Positions 17,681 through 25,849 of a DNA stretch of 64,000 nucleotides are shown piece by piece. The notes under the pieces were generated by a model that was not told where the DNA came from, made no database searches, and saw only the letters and a list, made by a program, of their open reading frames with translations. The position numbers and the translations under genes are program-made. The DNA is from Saprospiraceae bacterium (GTDB taxonomy: Bacteria > Bacteroidota > Bacteroidia > Chitinophagales > Saprospiraceae). The stretch spans positions 1,520,001-1,584,000 of the forward strand of contig JADJOB010000002.1 in the NCBI GenBank assembly GCA_016714025.1. Reading direction: 5' to 3'. How positions within the stretch are numbered: the first letter of the stretch is position 1; each line of letters opens with the position of its first letter.

Positions 17681-18212
17681 GTTTATGGATCTTCTTTAAT
17701 TTGCCTTGAATGAAATCTGTAAAGCGATAATTGCGAATGGTATCTTCATTGAGGTAGCGGGCTCCTTTGATTTCACCTAAACAATGGGGGCTCATGCATT
17801 GACAATCAAAGGACTCTTCCATGTCCCATTCAGTGGAAGGATAAAAAAATGTAAATTCTTCACCTCGTTCTATGTTTCTTATACATTTGAATTTAAATTC
17901 ATTTGTATCGAAGAAACTATTTGGATCGCAACTATGATTAACGTACTCCAAATAGAGTGGTGAAAGAATAATATGTTTGTCTTCTCCGGTTTGCACCGTA
18001 TACCGGCTTGGAATGGATAAAATTTCAGCATAACTGAAATGACAAATTATAGATCCTTTTTTAAAATCTTTGAGGGCTATCAGTCGGTTTTGTTGAAGTT
18101 TTGGGTCAAAATCAATTTTAGCAAAGCTGGATTTGGTTTGCTGTCTGTTGGCTATTTCCATCAGGACTGGTTCTTGTTTGTAATTGACTGCAAAGTAATG
18201 CAGATTATTCAT
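17664..18212 (-). CDS. Stand-alone SET-domain protein
   Basis: A 182-residue small protein made almost wholly of a SET domain. NHSCDPN (about 91-97), GEEFTFFYPSTEWDM (about 115-130) with the catalytic-type Tyr, and a post-SET cysteine cluster C-x-C-MSPHC are clear. The N-terminal GxG of canonical SET domains is degenerate (NRLIALKDFKKGSII), so SAM binding may be altered. It is the first gene of the SET/ATP-grasp group and its 3' end overlaps the ATP-grasp gene by 17 bp. It starts 66 bp after queE, with an AT-rich inverted repeat (TTTTCAAC/GTTGAAAA, 18250-18278) between. SET proteins are typically eukaryotic histone methyltransferases; bacterial ones are sporadic. The substrate is unknown. Confidence 0.82.
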   Translation of the reverse strand: MNNLHYFAVNYKQEPVLMEIANRQQTKSSFAKIDFDPKLQQNRLIALKDFKKGSIICHFSYAEILSIPSRYTVQTGEDKHIILSPLYLEYVNHSCDPNSFFDTNEFKFKCIRNIERGEEFTFFYPSTEWDMEESFDCQCMSPHCLGEIKGARYLNEDTIRNYRFTDFIQGKLKKIHKHVFEL

Positions 18213-18278
18213 TCATTAATTTATTCCAATCCAAAATTTATTTAATTTTTTTTCAACTAACATATAAAATGTTGAAAA

Positions 18279-18917
18279 CTAGCGAATCCCTAATAATTTA
18301 TGGGATTGTAGGCTTAGTTTCCATTGTGGATTTTCCAAACAATAGTTCACGGCTAATTTGATATTTTGTTGAATTTGACTTCCATCCATTGGCTGGATGT
18401 AAAAATGTTTGAAATCCATCCACTCAAAATCTTTGGGATTTAAATCATCCTGAGGATAAACAAATTTAAGTTCATCACCCTGTTTAACTTTAATTTGGGA
18501 GGCAGGTTTCGGACTCATGCATACCCAATCAATAGATTCCGGCAGTTCAATGGTTCCATTTGTTTCGATACCTATTTCGAAACCATTCATATGGAGTGCT
18601 TCGATTAGTGATTTATCCAATTGCAATAGCGGTTCTCCGCCTGTACATACCACATACCGCTTAGATTTCGAACCGGAATGCTTGGGCCATAAGTTTAAAA
18701 TTTCATTAGAAAGTGCATCGGCAGTGGTGTATTTACCGCCAAAGCTTCCATCGGTACCCACAAAATCAGTATCGCAAAATTTACATATAGAAGTTAAACG
18801 ATCAGCTTCTCGGCCATTCCATAAATTACATCCACTAAAACGCAAGAAAATTGTTGGCCTTCCGGTTTGAGCTCCTTCCCCTTGTAAAGAATAAAAAATT
18901 TCTTTTACGGCATACAT
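18279..18917 (-). CDS. queE: 7-carboxy-7-deazaguanine synthase
   Basis: A 212-residue radical-SAM enzyme of queuosine/7-deazapurine biosynthesis, which converts 6-carboxy-5,6,7,8-tetrahydropterin to 7-carboxy-7-deazaguanine. The start FYSLQGEGAQTGRPTIFLRFSGC is diagnostic. The cluster motif is the expanded C30-x14-C45-x2-C48 form known from some QueE enzymes rather than C-x3-C-x2-C. CTGGEPLLQ (about 91-99) and ETNGT follow. No queC, queD, queF or tgt is in the window. It is packed 14 bp behind gmhB and 66 bp ahead of the SET gene, so it is probably carried on the same transcript although the pathway is unrelated. Confidence 0.93.
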   Translation of the reverse strand: MYAVKEIFYSLQGEGAQTGRPTIFLRFSGCNLWNGREADRLTSICKFCDTDFVGTDGSFGGKYTTADALSNEILNLWPKHSGSKSKRYVVCTGGEPLLQLDKSLIEALHMNGFEIGIETNGTIELPESIDWVCMSPKPASQIKVKQGDELKFVYPQDDLNPKDFEWMDFKHFYIQPMDGSQIQQNIKLAVNYCLENPQWKLSLQSHKLLGIR

Positions 18918-18931
18918 GATAGCTGTTCAGT

Positions 18932-19486
18932 TTAGTTATTTAATATAGCCGGCAACACTTCAGTTCGCAGTTGTGCCAATGATTCAATGATATAATCGGG
19001 ATTTATGTCTTGAAATCGATTGTCATTCTTATATTTAATCATCCCTACAGATATCAATCCGGCCGATTTTGCTGCTTCTATATCTCCCGGACTGTCTCCA
19101 ATCATAATAAGGATGTCTTGTTTTAATTTGGGAAAATCTTTAAATGCCTGTTCAATCATACCGGTTTTTGGTTTCCTGCAATTGCAATTTTGATCTATTA
19201 AATGCGGACAATGATAAACAGCATCAATTCGACCTCCAACTGCAATGGTCTCAGACACCATATAGTCATGAATCTTTTGAAGAGCTTCCTGGGTCATTCG
19301 CTTTTTGCCAATTCCTTGTTGATTGGTAACGACAATAATAAAGTTGCTGGAATTTGCGAGGTATTGAATTTCACTTAAAAAATCGGGTCGAAATACAAAT
19401 TCAGGAATGGATTTTACATAATCATTCTCTATTTGTTGATTTATTATTCCATCACGATCCAGAAAGATACTGATTTGTTTTTTCAT
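18932..19486 (-). CDS. gmhB: D,D-heptose 1,7-bisphosphate phosphatase (HAD family)
   Basis: A 184-residue HAD phosphatase. The nucleophile motif is FLDRDGIIN (D10, D12), motif II is VVTNQQGIG, and motif III/IV is KPKTGM...MIGDSPGDIEAAK. The zinc-binding insert is the CPH...CNC set at about 92-104, characteristic of GmhB and histidinol-phosphate phosphatases. It removes the C7 phosphate of D-glycero-D-manno-heptose 1,7-bisphosphate. Its start abuts the stop of the nucleotidyltransferase gene with no gap. Being next to gmhA, a heptose kinase and a heptose-1-P nucleotidyltransferase fixes the assignment to the heptose pathway rather than histidine synthesis. Confidence 0.9.
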   Translation of the reverse strand: MKKQISIFLDRDGIINQQIENDYVKSIPEFVFRPDFLSEIQYLANSSNFIIVVTNQQGIGKKRMTQEALQKIHDYMVSETIAVGGRIDAVYHCPHLIDQNCNCRKPKTGMIEQAFKDFPKLKQDILIMIGDSPGDIEAAKSAGLISVGMIKYKNDNRFQDINPDYIIESLAQLRTEVLPAILNN

Positions 19487-20191
19487 TTAGTTTTTATCTA
19501 CCAGTAAGCTTTGAGATCTCCTAAAATCTTCAGGTACACCAATATCAATAAACAATTTTTGCATAGGTGCTGCATAGATTTTCCAATCGTTGATTTTTTT
19601 CTCAAGGATTTCTGTTTCAAATGAAAACACAGCCTTAAGCTTACAATTTAAAAAAGCTTGTTTAGATATTAAATAAAATCCGGCATTGATATAGGCCTTG
19701 GAAATTGGTTTTTTTTCGTGAAAATGCCTGATTCGCCCTTCTTCATCGAAATCCAAACTTCCAAATCGATCTGGATTTTCAATTTCTGTCGTTGCCAGAA
19801 TTAAATCAGCATTTTTTTGGTGGAATAGTCTTTCCATTAGCTCCAAATCTGCAGGAAAATAAGTATCCCCATTGGTTATAAATACATGAGAAGATTTAGC
19901 TGCCTGAATTGCTTTCGCGATGGCACCTCCCGTTCCCAATGCTTGTTCTTCAATAATAAGGGTCTTATTCAAAGTAGGAAAATGCGAATTCAAATACTCA
20001 ATGACTTGTTCGCTTAAATACCCTAATGAAAAAATGAAGTGCTCAATTCCGGATTGCAATAAGTAATTGATCTGGTATTGAAGAAATGCTTTTCCATTAA
20101 CTGGAGCAAGACATTTCGGCAGGTTAGGGAGAATGTGTTGGATTCGACTTCCTTTGCCACCAGCCAAAATGATTATTTCTTTCAAAATCAA
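19487..20191 (-). CDS. hddC: D-glycero-alpha-D-manno-heptose 1-phosphate guanylyltransferase
   Basis: A 234-residue sugar-phosphate nucleotidyltransferase. LAGGKGSRI (about 9-17) binds the NTP phosphates, an LPKCLAPVNGKA segment follows, and TNGDTYF near 105 carries the Mg aspartate. The C-terminal FIDIGVPEDFRRSQ motif is shared with HddC and MurU-like enzymes. With gmhA, hddA and gmhB alongside, the most economical reading is formation of GDP-D-glycero-alpha-D-manno-heptose, a donor used for surface glycans, as in the S-layer pathway of Aneurinibacillus. The guanine specificity is inferred from context. It overlaps gmhA by four bases. Confidence 0.82.
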   Translation of the reverse strand: MILKEIIILAGGKGSRIQHILPNLPKCLAPVNGKAFLQYQINYLLQSGIEHFIFSLGYLSEQVIEYLNSHFPTLNKTLIIEEQALGTGGAIAKAIQAAKSSHVFITNGDTYFPADLELMERLFHQKNADLILATTEIENPDRFGSLDFDEEGRIRHFHEKKPISKAYINAGFYLISKQAFLNCKLKAVFSFETEILEKKINDWKIYAAPMQKLFIDIGVPEDFRRSQSLLVDKN

Positions 20192-20766
20192 GAATTAAAG
20201 ATTCGTTCTTCGACCATTTGACAAATAATATGTCCCAAAAGTATGTGTGACTCCTGGATCCTGGGGGTATCATCTGAAGGAACTCCGATCCAAAATTGGC
20301 AGATTTCTTTCAAGTGGCCTCCTTTAGAGCCTGTAAGACCAATAGTAATCATGTTTTTAGCATTGGCTGATTCAATTGCCCGAATAATATTTTTTGAATT
20401 TCCAGATGTACTAAGTCCAATTAAAATATCTTCTTCTTGCCCAATTCCTTCAATCAGTCTTTGATAAACAACTTCATAACTATAATCATTGGCTACAGCC
20501 GTGAGATAAGAGGTGTTGCAATGCAAGGCTTCCGCGGGCAATGCAGGCCGGTCAGTATAAAATCTACCGGATAATTCTGCCGCAAGATGTTGCGCATCGG
20601 CAGCACTCCCTCCGTTTCCACAAAAATAGATTCGTTTTCCTTTCTGTAAAGAGGTGATAATCTTCAAGCTAACTTGTTCAAGTTGATCTATTATCAACTC
20701 ATTGCTGAGTAATTTTAATTTTACTTGAATAGATTCTTGTATAATTTCTCGAATGATTTCTTTCAT
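20188..20766 (-). CDS. gmhA: Sedoheptulose 7-phosphate isomerase
   Basis: A 192-residue SIS-domain isomerase. Signatures are FCGNGGSAADAQHLAAELSGRF (about 49-70), NDYSYE near 93, and the SIS phosphate loop GLSTSGNS near 118. It converts sedoheptulose 7-phosphate to D-glycero-D-manno-heptose 7-phosphate, the first step of heptose nucleotide synthesis. Length matches the family (190-200 aa). It is four bases downstream of the heptose kinase gene and overlaps hddC by four bases, so it is within a tight operon. Confidence 0.94.
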   Translation of the reverse strand: MKEIIREIIQESIQVKLKLLSNELIIDQLEQVSLKIITSLQKGKRIYFCGNGGSAADAQHLAAELSGRFYTDRPALPAEALHCNTSYLTAVANDYSYEVVYQRLIEGIGQEEDILIGLSTSGNSKNIIRAIESANAKNMITIGLTGSKGGHLKEICQFWIGVPSDDTPRIQESHILLGHIICQMVEERIFNS

Positions 20767-20770
20767 AAAT

Positions 20771-21796
20771 TTAATTTATACGCCAACTCTGTACGCCATG
20801 CTTTGTAAATTGAAAATTCAGGAAGTAGCCTTTATACTTTTGTAATGCTTCAATGACTGCATACCGTTTGTTTTCAGGGCAATAGAAAAACATAAAGCCT
20901 CCACCACCTGCTCCGGATATTTTACCTCCTGCCGCACCTGCCGAACGTGCAGATTCATAAATTTCATCAATATATGGATTGCTAATCAAGCTGGCCATTT
21001 TTCGTTTTTGATGAAAGCCAAAATCCAATATTTCACCAATTACTCCTAATTTGCCTTGGAGTAATGCATCTTTCATCCGTTTGCTTTGTTCTTTTAATTG
21101 ATGCATGGCTTCAATAGAATCTTCTTTGTTATTGATTACATTTTTTTGTTGCTCTTTAATGATGTCAGAAGATTCTCTGTTTGTTAATGTAAAATAAAGC
21201 AAGAGGTTGTTCTCAAGTTCATGCAAATATTCAGATTTAATTCTAAGTGGATTTACAATGACATTATTATCTTCGTAAAATTCCATGTAGTTAAATCCAC
21301 CAAACGTTGCGGCATATTGATCTTGCTTCCCACCAGCAAGTTTTAGTTCGTTTCGTTCAATATCATATGCTAAATGTGCCAGGTCGTAATCACCATACGG
21401 AATATTTAGCAGTTCTGAAAATACCTTTAGGATAGCAACAACCAGCGTTGAAGAGGTTCCTAAACCACTGCCAGCCGGAACATCCATTGAAGTTGTGAGT
21501 TTAAAACCACATTCAGGAAGCAAATGTTCTCTAAACAATCGATTGTAAATTCCAACTTGTAGATTAAATCCTTTTACTGAATCAAGAACTCCTCCAATAG
21601 GAAATGTCGCCTCAAGTTTTTGATCGATCGAGTGAAAAATAATTTGTTTTTCAGGAATTAATTCAATGGTTGCATGAGCAAATTGTGAAATCGTTGCATT
21701 CAATACAGCACCACCAAATAGCTCACTGTACGGACTTACATCCGTGCCACCACCAGCAAGGCCTAATCGAAAAGGTGCTTTGCTACGAAATATCAT
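20771..21796 (-). CDS. hddA: D-glycero-alpha-D-manno-heptose 7-phosphate kinase (GHMP family)
   Basis: A 341-residue GHMP kinase. The N-terminus SKAPFRLGLAGGGTDVSPYSE is the family's substrate-binding start. PAGSGLGTSST near 108-118 is the GHMP ATP-binding loop, and SGAGGGGFMFFYC near 292-305 is the third motif. It phosphorylates the anomeric carbon of heptose 7-phosphate to the 1,7-bisphosphate in the alpha configuration, feeding gmhB. Alpha configuration (HddA) rather than beta (HldE) is supported by the separate GHMP-type kinase. The start overlaps the upstream glycosyltransferase gene by 14 bp. Confidence 0.88.
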   Translation of the reverse strand: MIFRSKAPFRLGLAGGGTDVSPYSELFGGAVLNATISQFAHATIELIPEKQIIFHSIDQKLEATFPIGGVLDSVKGFNLQVGIYNRLFREHLLPECGFKLTTSMDVPAGSGLGTSSTLVVAILKVFSELLNIPYGDYDLAHLAYDIERNELKLAGGKQDQYAATFGGFNYMEFYEDNNVIVNPLRIKSEYLHELENNLLLYFTLTNRESSDIIKEQQKNVINNKEDSIEAMHQLKEQSKRMKDALLQGKLGVIGEILDFGFHQKRKMASLISNPYIDEIYESARSAGAAGGKISGAGGGGFMFFYCPENKRYAVIEALQKYKGYFLNFQFTKHGVQSWRIN

Positions 21797-22916
21797 GATA
21801 TAAGTTTACAAGCTGATTAACAAAATGATGCCAGCTTAGTTTAGCCCGTATCGTTTGAATTCCCTCATTAAAATAGGATGGATCCAATTTAAAGTACTGA
21901 AGTACGGCTTGACTTAATGCCAGAGGTGTTGGTTCGCATACAATCCCGGCAACCATGTGGGGGACCATAGCTGGCAATCCTCCAACATTACTGACAATCA
22001 TTGGTTTTTCAAAATGGTATGCCAGTGGACTCACACCACTTTGGGTTGCATGCCGATAGGGTTGAACCACGACGTCTGCGGCAGAAAAATAATATCTGAT
22101 TTCACTGTCAGGAATAAAATGGGTGTGTAATATCACCTTGTCCGACAGATTTAAATTTTCAATAATTGTCAGATACGGTTTTGAATCTTCGTAAAATTCA
22201 CCTGCAATTAAGAGTTTGATTTTTGAATTAATTATTTCCGCATGGGAAAAGGCTTCCAGTATTAAGTCAAGTCCTTTGTAATTCCGAATAAATCCAAAGA
22301 ACAAAACGATTTTATCCTCTTGAGAAATATTTAATTTTTCCCGTGCAGTTTTAATATCCAGTTTTGCGCCGAAATTATCGTAGAGTGGATGCTCTAAGGT
22401 CATATTGGGTACACTTGGTCTAAGCGATAGCAAGTCCTTGTGTACTTTTTCACTCATTGTAATAAATCCTTGTGGACTGCTAATAAAATACTTTGTAAAC
22501 CAGTTATCACCAGGCCTTCGTTCATGAGGGATTACATTGTCAGCAATGCATATGATTTTAATCGATTTATCCATTTTAACCAATCGCAGGATTGTACCCA
22601 AACAAGGTCCCATAAATGGGAGCCAATAGCGAACAATGATTAAATTGGGTTTATGTTTTCGAATTCGTCTTCCAATTTTAATCCAATTAAATGGGTTTAT
22701 GGAGTTAATGCAAACACGAATGTCTAAATCTACTGGAGGTTTTTCATCAGAGAATTGGCTCGTTCCAGGAAATAAAAAGGAAGGGTATTGGAGTGAAAAA
22801 GTATAAATCGAAGCTTCCCAGCCTGCTTCTTTAAATGCTCTGCAAAGTCTTTCGTCAAATGAAGCTAATCCACCCCGAAGCGGGTATGCTGGGCCTATAA
22901 TAGCCAATTTTAACAT
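21783..22916 (-). CDS. Glycosyltransferase, group 1 (GT4-like)
   Basis: A 377-residue GT-B-fold glycosyltransferase. The N-terminal PAYPLRGGLASFDERL is the glycine-rich acceptor loop, and VLFFGFIRNYKGLDLILEAF (about 205-224) opens the donor domain. PYRHATQSGVSPLAYHFEKPMIV (about 283-305) holds the E-x7-E-like region, in which the first Glu is replaced by Gln-Ser-Gly. It stands immediately upstream of the heptose genes with a 14-bp overlap, so transfer of the heptose or of a neighbouring sugar of the same glycan is a reasonable inference; donor and acceptor are not identifiable. Confidence 0.8.
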   Translation of the reverse strand: MLKLAIIGPAYPLRGGLASFDERLCRAFKEAGWEASIYTFSLQYPSFLFPGTSQFSDEKPPVDLDIRVCINSINPFNWIKIGRRIRKHKPNLIIVRYWLPFMGPCLGTILRLVKMDKSIKIICIADNVIPHERRPGDNWFTKYFISSPQGFITMSEKVHKDLLSLRPSVPNMTLEHPLYDNFGAKLDIKTAREKLNISQEDKIVLFFGFIRNYKGLDLILEAFSHAEIINSKIKLLIAGEFYEDSKPYLTIIENLNLSDKVILHTHFIPDSEIRYYFSAADVVVQPYRHATQSGVSPLAYHFEKPMIVSNVGGLPAMVPHMVAGIVCEPTPLALSQAVLQYFKLDPSYFNEGIQTIRAKLSWHHFVNQLVNLYHDIS

Positions 22917-22921
22917 GGATA

Positions 22922-23860
22922 TTAATTAAGGCTTTTATCGATGAGATAGGTATTTCGTTCCGAAGCATTTCTAGTAACCAATTCTGCTAAAAAGCCTGTA
23001 AGAAATAGTTGTGATCCTATAATCATAGACACTAAGGATAGAAAAAATGCCGGACGTTGAGTAATTCCCATTTGTCCGTAGGCATATTTTGTAAAAGCTA
23101 AATAAGCTACAAAACACAAGCCTAAAAAAAAGACTAACAAACCAAACGAACCAAAAAAATGCATCGGCCTTTTACCAAATCTCCCAATAAACATGATGGT
23201 TGAAAGGTCTAAAAATCCGTTAATGAAACGGCTCATTCCAAATTTGGAATATCCGTATTTTCTGGCACGATGCTGTACAATTTTTTCTCCAATTTTCCGA
23301 AAACCAGCCCATTTTGCTATTACCGGAATGTATCGATGCATTTCACCATATACTTCTATGGATTTAACAACTTCTGAACGGTATGCTTTTAAACCACAAT
23401 TCATATCGTGAAGTTTCACGCCGCTCATCCAACTGGTCACTCCATTATAAATTTTGGATGGAAGGTTTTTCGTGAGGGCATTGTCGTATCTTTTTTTCTT
23501 CCAACCTGAAACGACATCATAGCCAGCTTCTTTAATCATTCGGTATAATTCAGGAATTTCTTCCGGGCTATCTTGTAAATCAGCATCCATGGTAATTACA
23601 ACCTCGGCCTGACATGAATGAAATCCAGTATTCAATGCAGCCGATTTGCCATAATTTCTTCGAAATTTAACACCTTTAATTTGAGGATGTTTGAGGTGCA
23701 ATTGTTCAATGACAGACCAGGTTTGATCTGTACTTCCATCATCAATAAACCAGATTTCATAGGTAAGACCGCTGGGATCTAACACTTTTTGGATCCATGC
23801 AACCAATTCAGGAAGTGATTCTTCTTCGTTATATGCGGGTATAATTAATGCGAGATCCAT
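22922..23860 (-). CDS. Polyprenyl-phosphate glycosyltransferase, family 2, with two C-terminal membrane helices
   Basis: A 312-residue inverting GT2 enzyme of the DPM1/ArnC/GtrB type. The N-terminus LIIPAYNEEESLPEL, then FIDDGSTDQT (about 39-48) and MDADLQDSPEE (about 91-101) are the nucleotide-sugar and DxD motifs. Residues ~230-300 contain two transmembrane helices, as in enzymes that load a sugar on undecaprenyl phosphate. It is the first gene of the tightly packed string, five bases before the GT4 gene. It may provide the lipid-linked sugar for the heptose-containing glycan. No exact TAnnTTTG box was found in the 105 bp upstream. Confidence 0.85.
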   Translation of the reverse strand: MDLALIIPAYNEEESLPELVAWIQKVLDPSGLTYEIWFIDDGSTDQTWSVIEQLHLKHPQIKGVKFRRNYGKSAALNTGFHSCQAEVVITMDADLQDSPEEIPELYRMIKEAGYDVVSGWKKKRYDNALTKNLPSKIYNGVTSWMSGVKLHDMNCGLKAYRSEVVKSIEVYGEMHRYIPVIAKWAGFRKIGEKIVQHRARKYGYSKFGMSRFINGFLDLSTIMFIGRFGKRPMHFFGSFGLLVFFLGLCFVAYLAFTKYAYGQMGITQRPAFFLSLVSMIIGSQLFLTGFLAELVTRNASERNTYLIDKSLN

Positions 23861-23965
23861 TAGGCAATTGTATTGTAAAAATAGGAAGGTTCTGCCATTC
23901 TTTTAGATATATATAAATTAATTGTATATATGTGCCGATTATCTCTATAGAACGGGCATTCAGTT

Positions 23966-24490
23966 TCAATATTTTGAGAACAGTTCTTTAGGATCATTCT
24001 TTTTTACTACAGCTGCAATAATGCAAGCTATTAAAAAATAAATGATCGTTGCCCAAAAGAACATCATGATATAATTACTGAATAAAGCAAAATTTTGAGT
24101 TTCAATTTGCTCCAATTGTTCTTCAGCTGCAGCATCTCCCATCCAGGACCGCATACTTTCGATCATTTTTATTGCTTGTTCTCTTTGTTTTTCTTGTAAT
24201 CCAGGGTCTATAAATTTTACAAGGATCCAACTAAAAAGGCTTGTAAAAAAACTAGAAACTACAGCGCACAACCAAATAGGAGTTAATGCTAATTTCCAGC
24301 TGATAAAACCTCCCAATTCTTCTCTTTTTTCAATTCCTGCGCGGTACATAATATATATACCAAAACAAAAGACAAGGATAGCAGCCATTACATTTTCCAT
24401 CATGCCCAATAAATAAAGGAGTAATGTGGTTACAATGGAAATTCCAGCCCAAATGAGTCCAAGTTTTATTGTTGATTGATATGATTTCAT
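23966..24490 (-). CDS. DUF4199-type integral membrane protein
   Basis: A 174-residue protein with four predicted membrane helices (about 9-27, 32-50, 70-92 and 138-163) and a charged, probably helical loop between the third and fourth rich in Glu and Gln. Topology, length and sequence style match DUF4199 proteins found widely in Bacteroidota. These often lie beside a family 2 glycosyltransferase and a dihydroorotase homologue, as here. No function is known. It has its own -7 box (24513-24520). Confidence 0.7.
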   Translation of the reverse strand: MKSYQSTIKLGLIWAGISIVTTLLLYLLGMMENVMAAILVFCFGIYIMYRAGIEKREELGGFISWKLALTPIWLCAVVSSFFTSLFSWILVKFIDPGLQEKQREQAIKMIESMRSWMGDAAAEEQLEQIETQNFALFSNYIMMFFWATIIYFLIACIIAAVVKKNDPKELFSKY

Positions 24491-24512
24491 AATTCCTTAA
24501 ATATAGTGCTTA

Positions 24513-24520
24513 CAAATTTA
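24513..24520 (-). promoter_or_regulatory. Predicted -7 box upstream of the DUF4199 gene
   Basis: TAAATTTG on the minus strand is an exact TAnnTTTG match 23 bp before the start codon at 24490. No TTTG lies at the expected -33 distance. Confidence 0.35.
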
Positions 24521-24574
24521 CCAAGTATATCGTATTATTTAAAATTATCATCCAATTCAAGGTATTCTAGTTTA

Positions 24575-25846
24575 TTAATTTGAATAAAAACTGGATTTAC
24601 TATAACAGCCTAAAACTTTTCCCTTAAATGTTTTACCAATAAAAGGACTGTTTTTTGAAAGCGAAGCACTGTCTTCCAGCTTATATGTCCATTCTTTATT
24701 TGGGTCAAACCAGGTAAAATCACCTGTAGAACCAACTTGTATGGTGCTAATTGGTATTTGGAGGATTTTAGCAGGGTTGATACTAACTGCCTGAACCCAT
24801 TGATCAATGGAAAGTTCTTTGCTCAATAATGTTGAATAGGCAGCAAATGCTGTTTCTAAATTAATTGCACCAAAAGCAGCTGATTGAAATTCCAGGTCTT
24901 TCATTTCGGTATCCCATGGAGTATGATCAGAACAAATAATATCAATGGTACCATCTTGCACTCCTTTAACAAGTGCTTTCCGATCCCGTTCTGACCGTAA
25001 TGGCGGTTCCAGCTTAAGATTTGTATTAAAATCTTCAAGCTGTGTATCATTGTACAATAAATTAAACACAGATACCGAACAATATAAATTTTTAACTTTC
25101 GACCTGTCAAGTTTCAGTTGACTGACTGCTTCCGCAGTAGATAGTTTATGAATTAATAATCTGGATTGTGTATATTTTAGAATTTCAATATCCCGGTAGA
25201 GATGGATTGTTTCTGACAAAGAAGGAATTCCTTTGAGTCCTAAAGAAGTGCTCGTAAAAGCTTCATGCATTTGTCCGGATCCAGCAATTCCTTTGTCTAC
25301 ACTTGAATTAATAATCAATCCATTTGGAATAAGCCTCACATATTCCAACGCACGCATCAATAGACCACTTTTTTGAATGGGTTTTTTCCCATCTGAAAAT
25401 GCAATAGCACCGGCTTCATCCATTTGAAGTATTTCAGCGAGTTCTTCTGATTTGCATTCTTTGCTCAAAGCACCAATTGGGTAAATATGAACTGGTAAAT
25501 TCTCCGATTTGGTTTTTATGAAATTTACTTCAGATTTAGAATGTATAACCGGATGTGTATTTGGAAAACAACATATTGAAGTATAACCTCCTTTACATGC
25601 GGCATTTGCAATTGATTCTAAGGTTTCTCTGTGTTCAAATCCAGGTTCGCCATGCAAACATCCCAAGTCAATCCAACCAGGAGACAAACACGTATCTTTT
25701 CCTTGAATTTCTTTAACTTTCTTAGTAAGATTGATTTTTGCTTTAATTTCAACAATCGTTCCATCTTTAATCCAGACATCACGTACCTGTTGATGATTTG
25801 GACTATTGGGATCAATGATCCGGATGTTTCTAAAAATACATTCCAT
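24575..25846 (-). CDS. Dihydroorotase homologue lacking metal-binding residues (pseudo-dihydroorotase)
   Basis: A 423-residue amidohydrolase-superfamily protein co-linear with class I dihydroorotase. It keeps framework motifs: SPGWIDL...EPG (about 55-69), CCFPNTHP, KGIPSLSE, LKLEPPLRSERDR and CSDHTPW. The catalytic metal ligands are not kept. The HxH of the DLHVHFREPG motif reads DLGCLHGEPG, the AHCED His is replaced (IINSSVD), the CHIST His reads Lys (HKLST), and the substrate-site PHH reads VFN; only the Asp of SDH remains. It is therefore probably inactive as a hydrolase. Non-catalytic dihydroorotase homologues (PyrC') are known to scaffold aspartate transcarbamoylase in some bacteria, which is a possible role. 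It sits three bases downstream of the BatA gene. Confidence 0.85.
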   Translation of the reverse strand: MECIFRNIRIIDPNSPNHQQVRDVWIKDGTIVEIKAKINLTKKVKEIQGKDTCLSPGWIDLGCLHGEPGFEHRETLESIANAACKGGYTSICCFPNTHPVIHSKSEVNFIKTKSENLPVHIYPIGALSKECKSEELAEILQMDEAGAIAFSDGKKPIQKSGLLMRALEYVRLIPNGLIINSSVDKGIAGSGQMHEAFTSTSLGLKGIPSLSETIHLYRDIEILKYTQSRLLIHKLSTAEAVSQLKLDRSKVKNLYCSVSVFNLLYNDTQLEDFNTNLKLEPPLRSERDRKALVKGVQDGTIDIICSDHTPWDTEMKDLEFQSAAFGAINLETAFAAYSTLLSKELSIDQWVQAVSINPAKILQIPISTIQVGSTGDFTWFDPNKEWTYKLEDSASLSKNSPFIGKTFKGKVLGCYSKSSFYSN

Positions 25847-25849
25847 ATT

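Noticed and set aside
18250..18278. Inverted repeat TTTTCAAC/GTTGAAAA after queE as an intrinsic terminator
   Set aside because: The stem is AT-rich and is followed by A-residues rather than a T-run on the transcribed strand, so it is not called as a terminator.
24575..25846. Annotation as a functional dihydroorotase (pyrC)
   Set aside because: The metal-binding and substrate histidines are replaced, so catalytic activity cannot be claimed.
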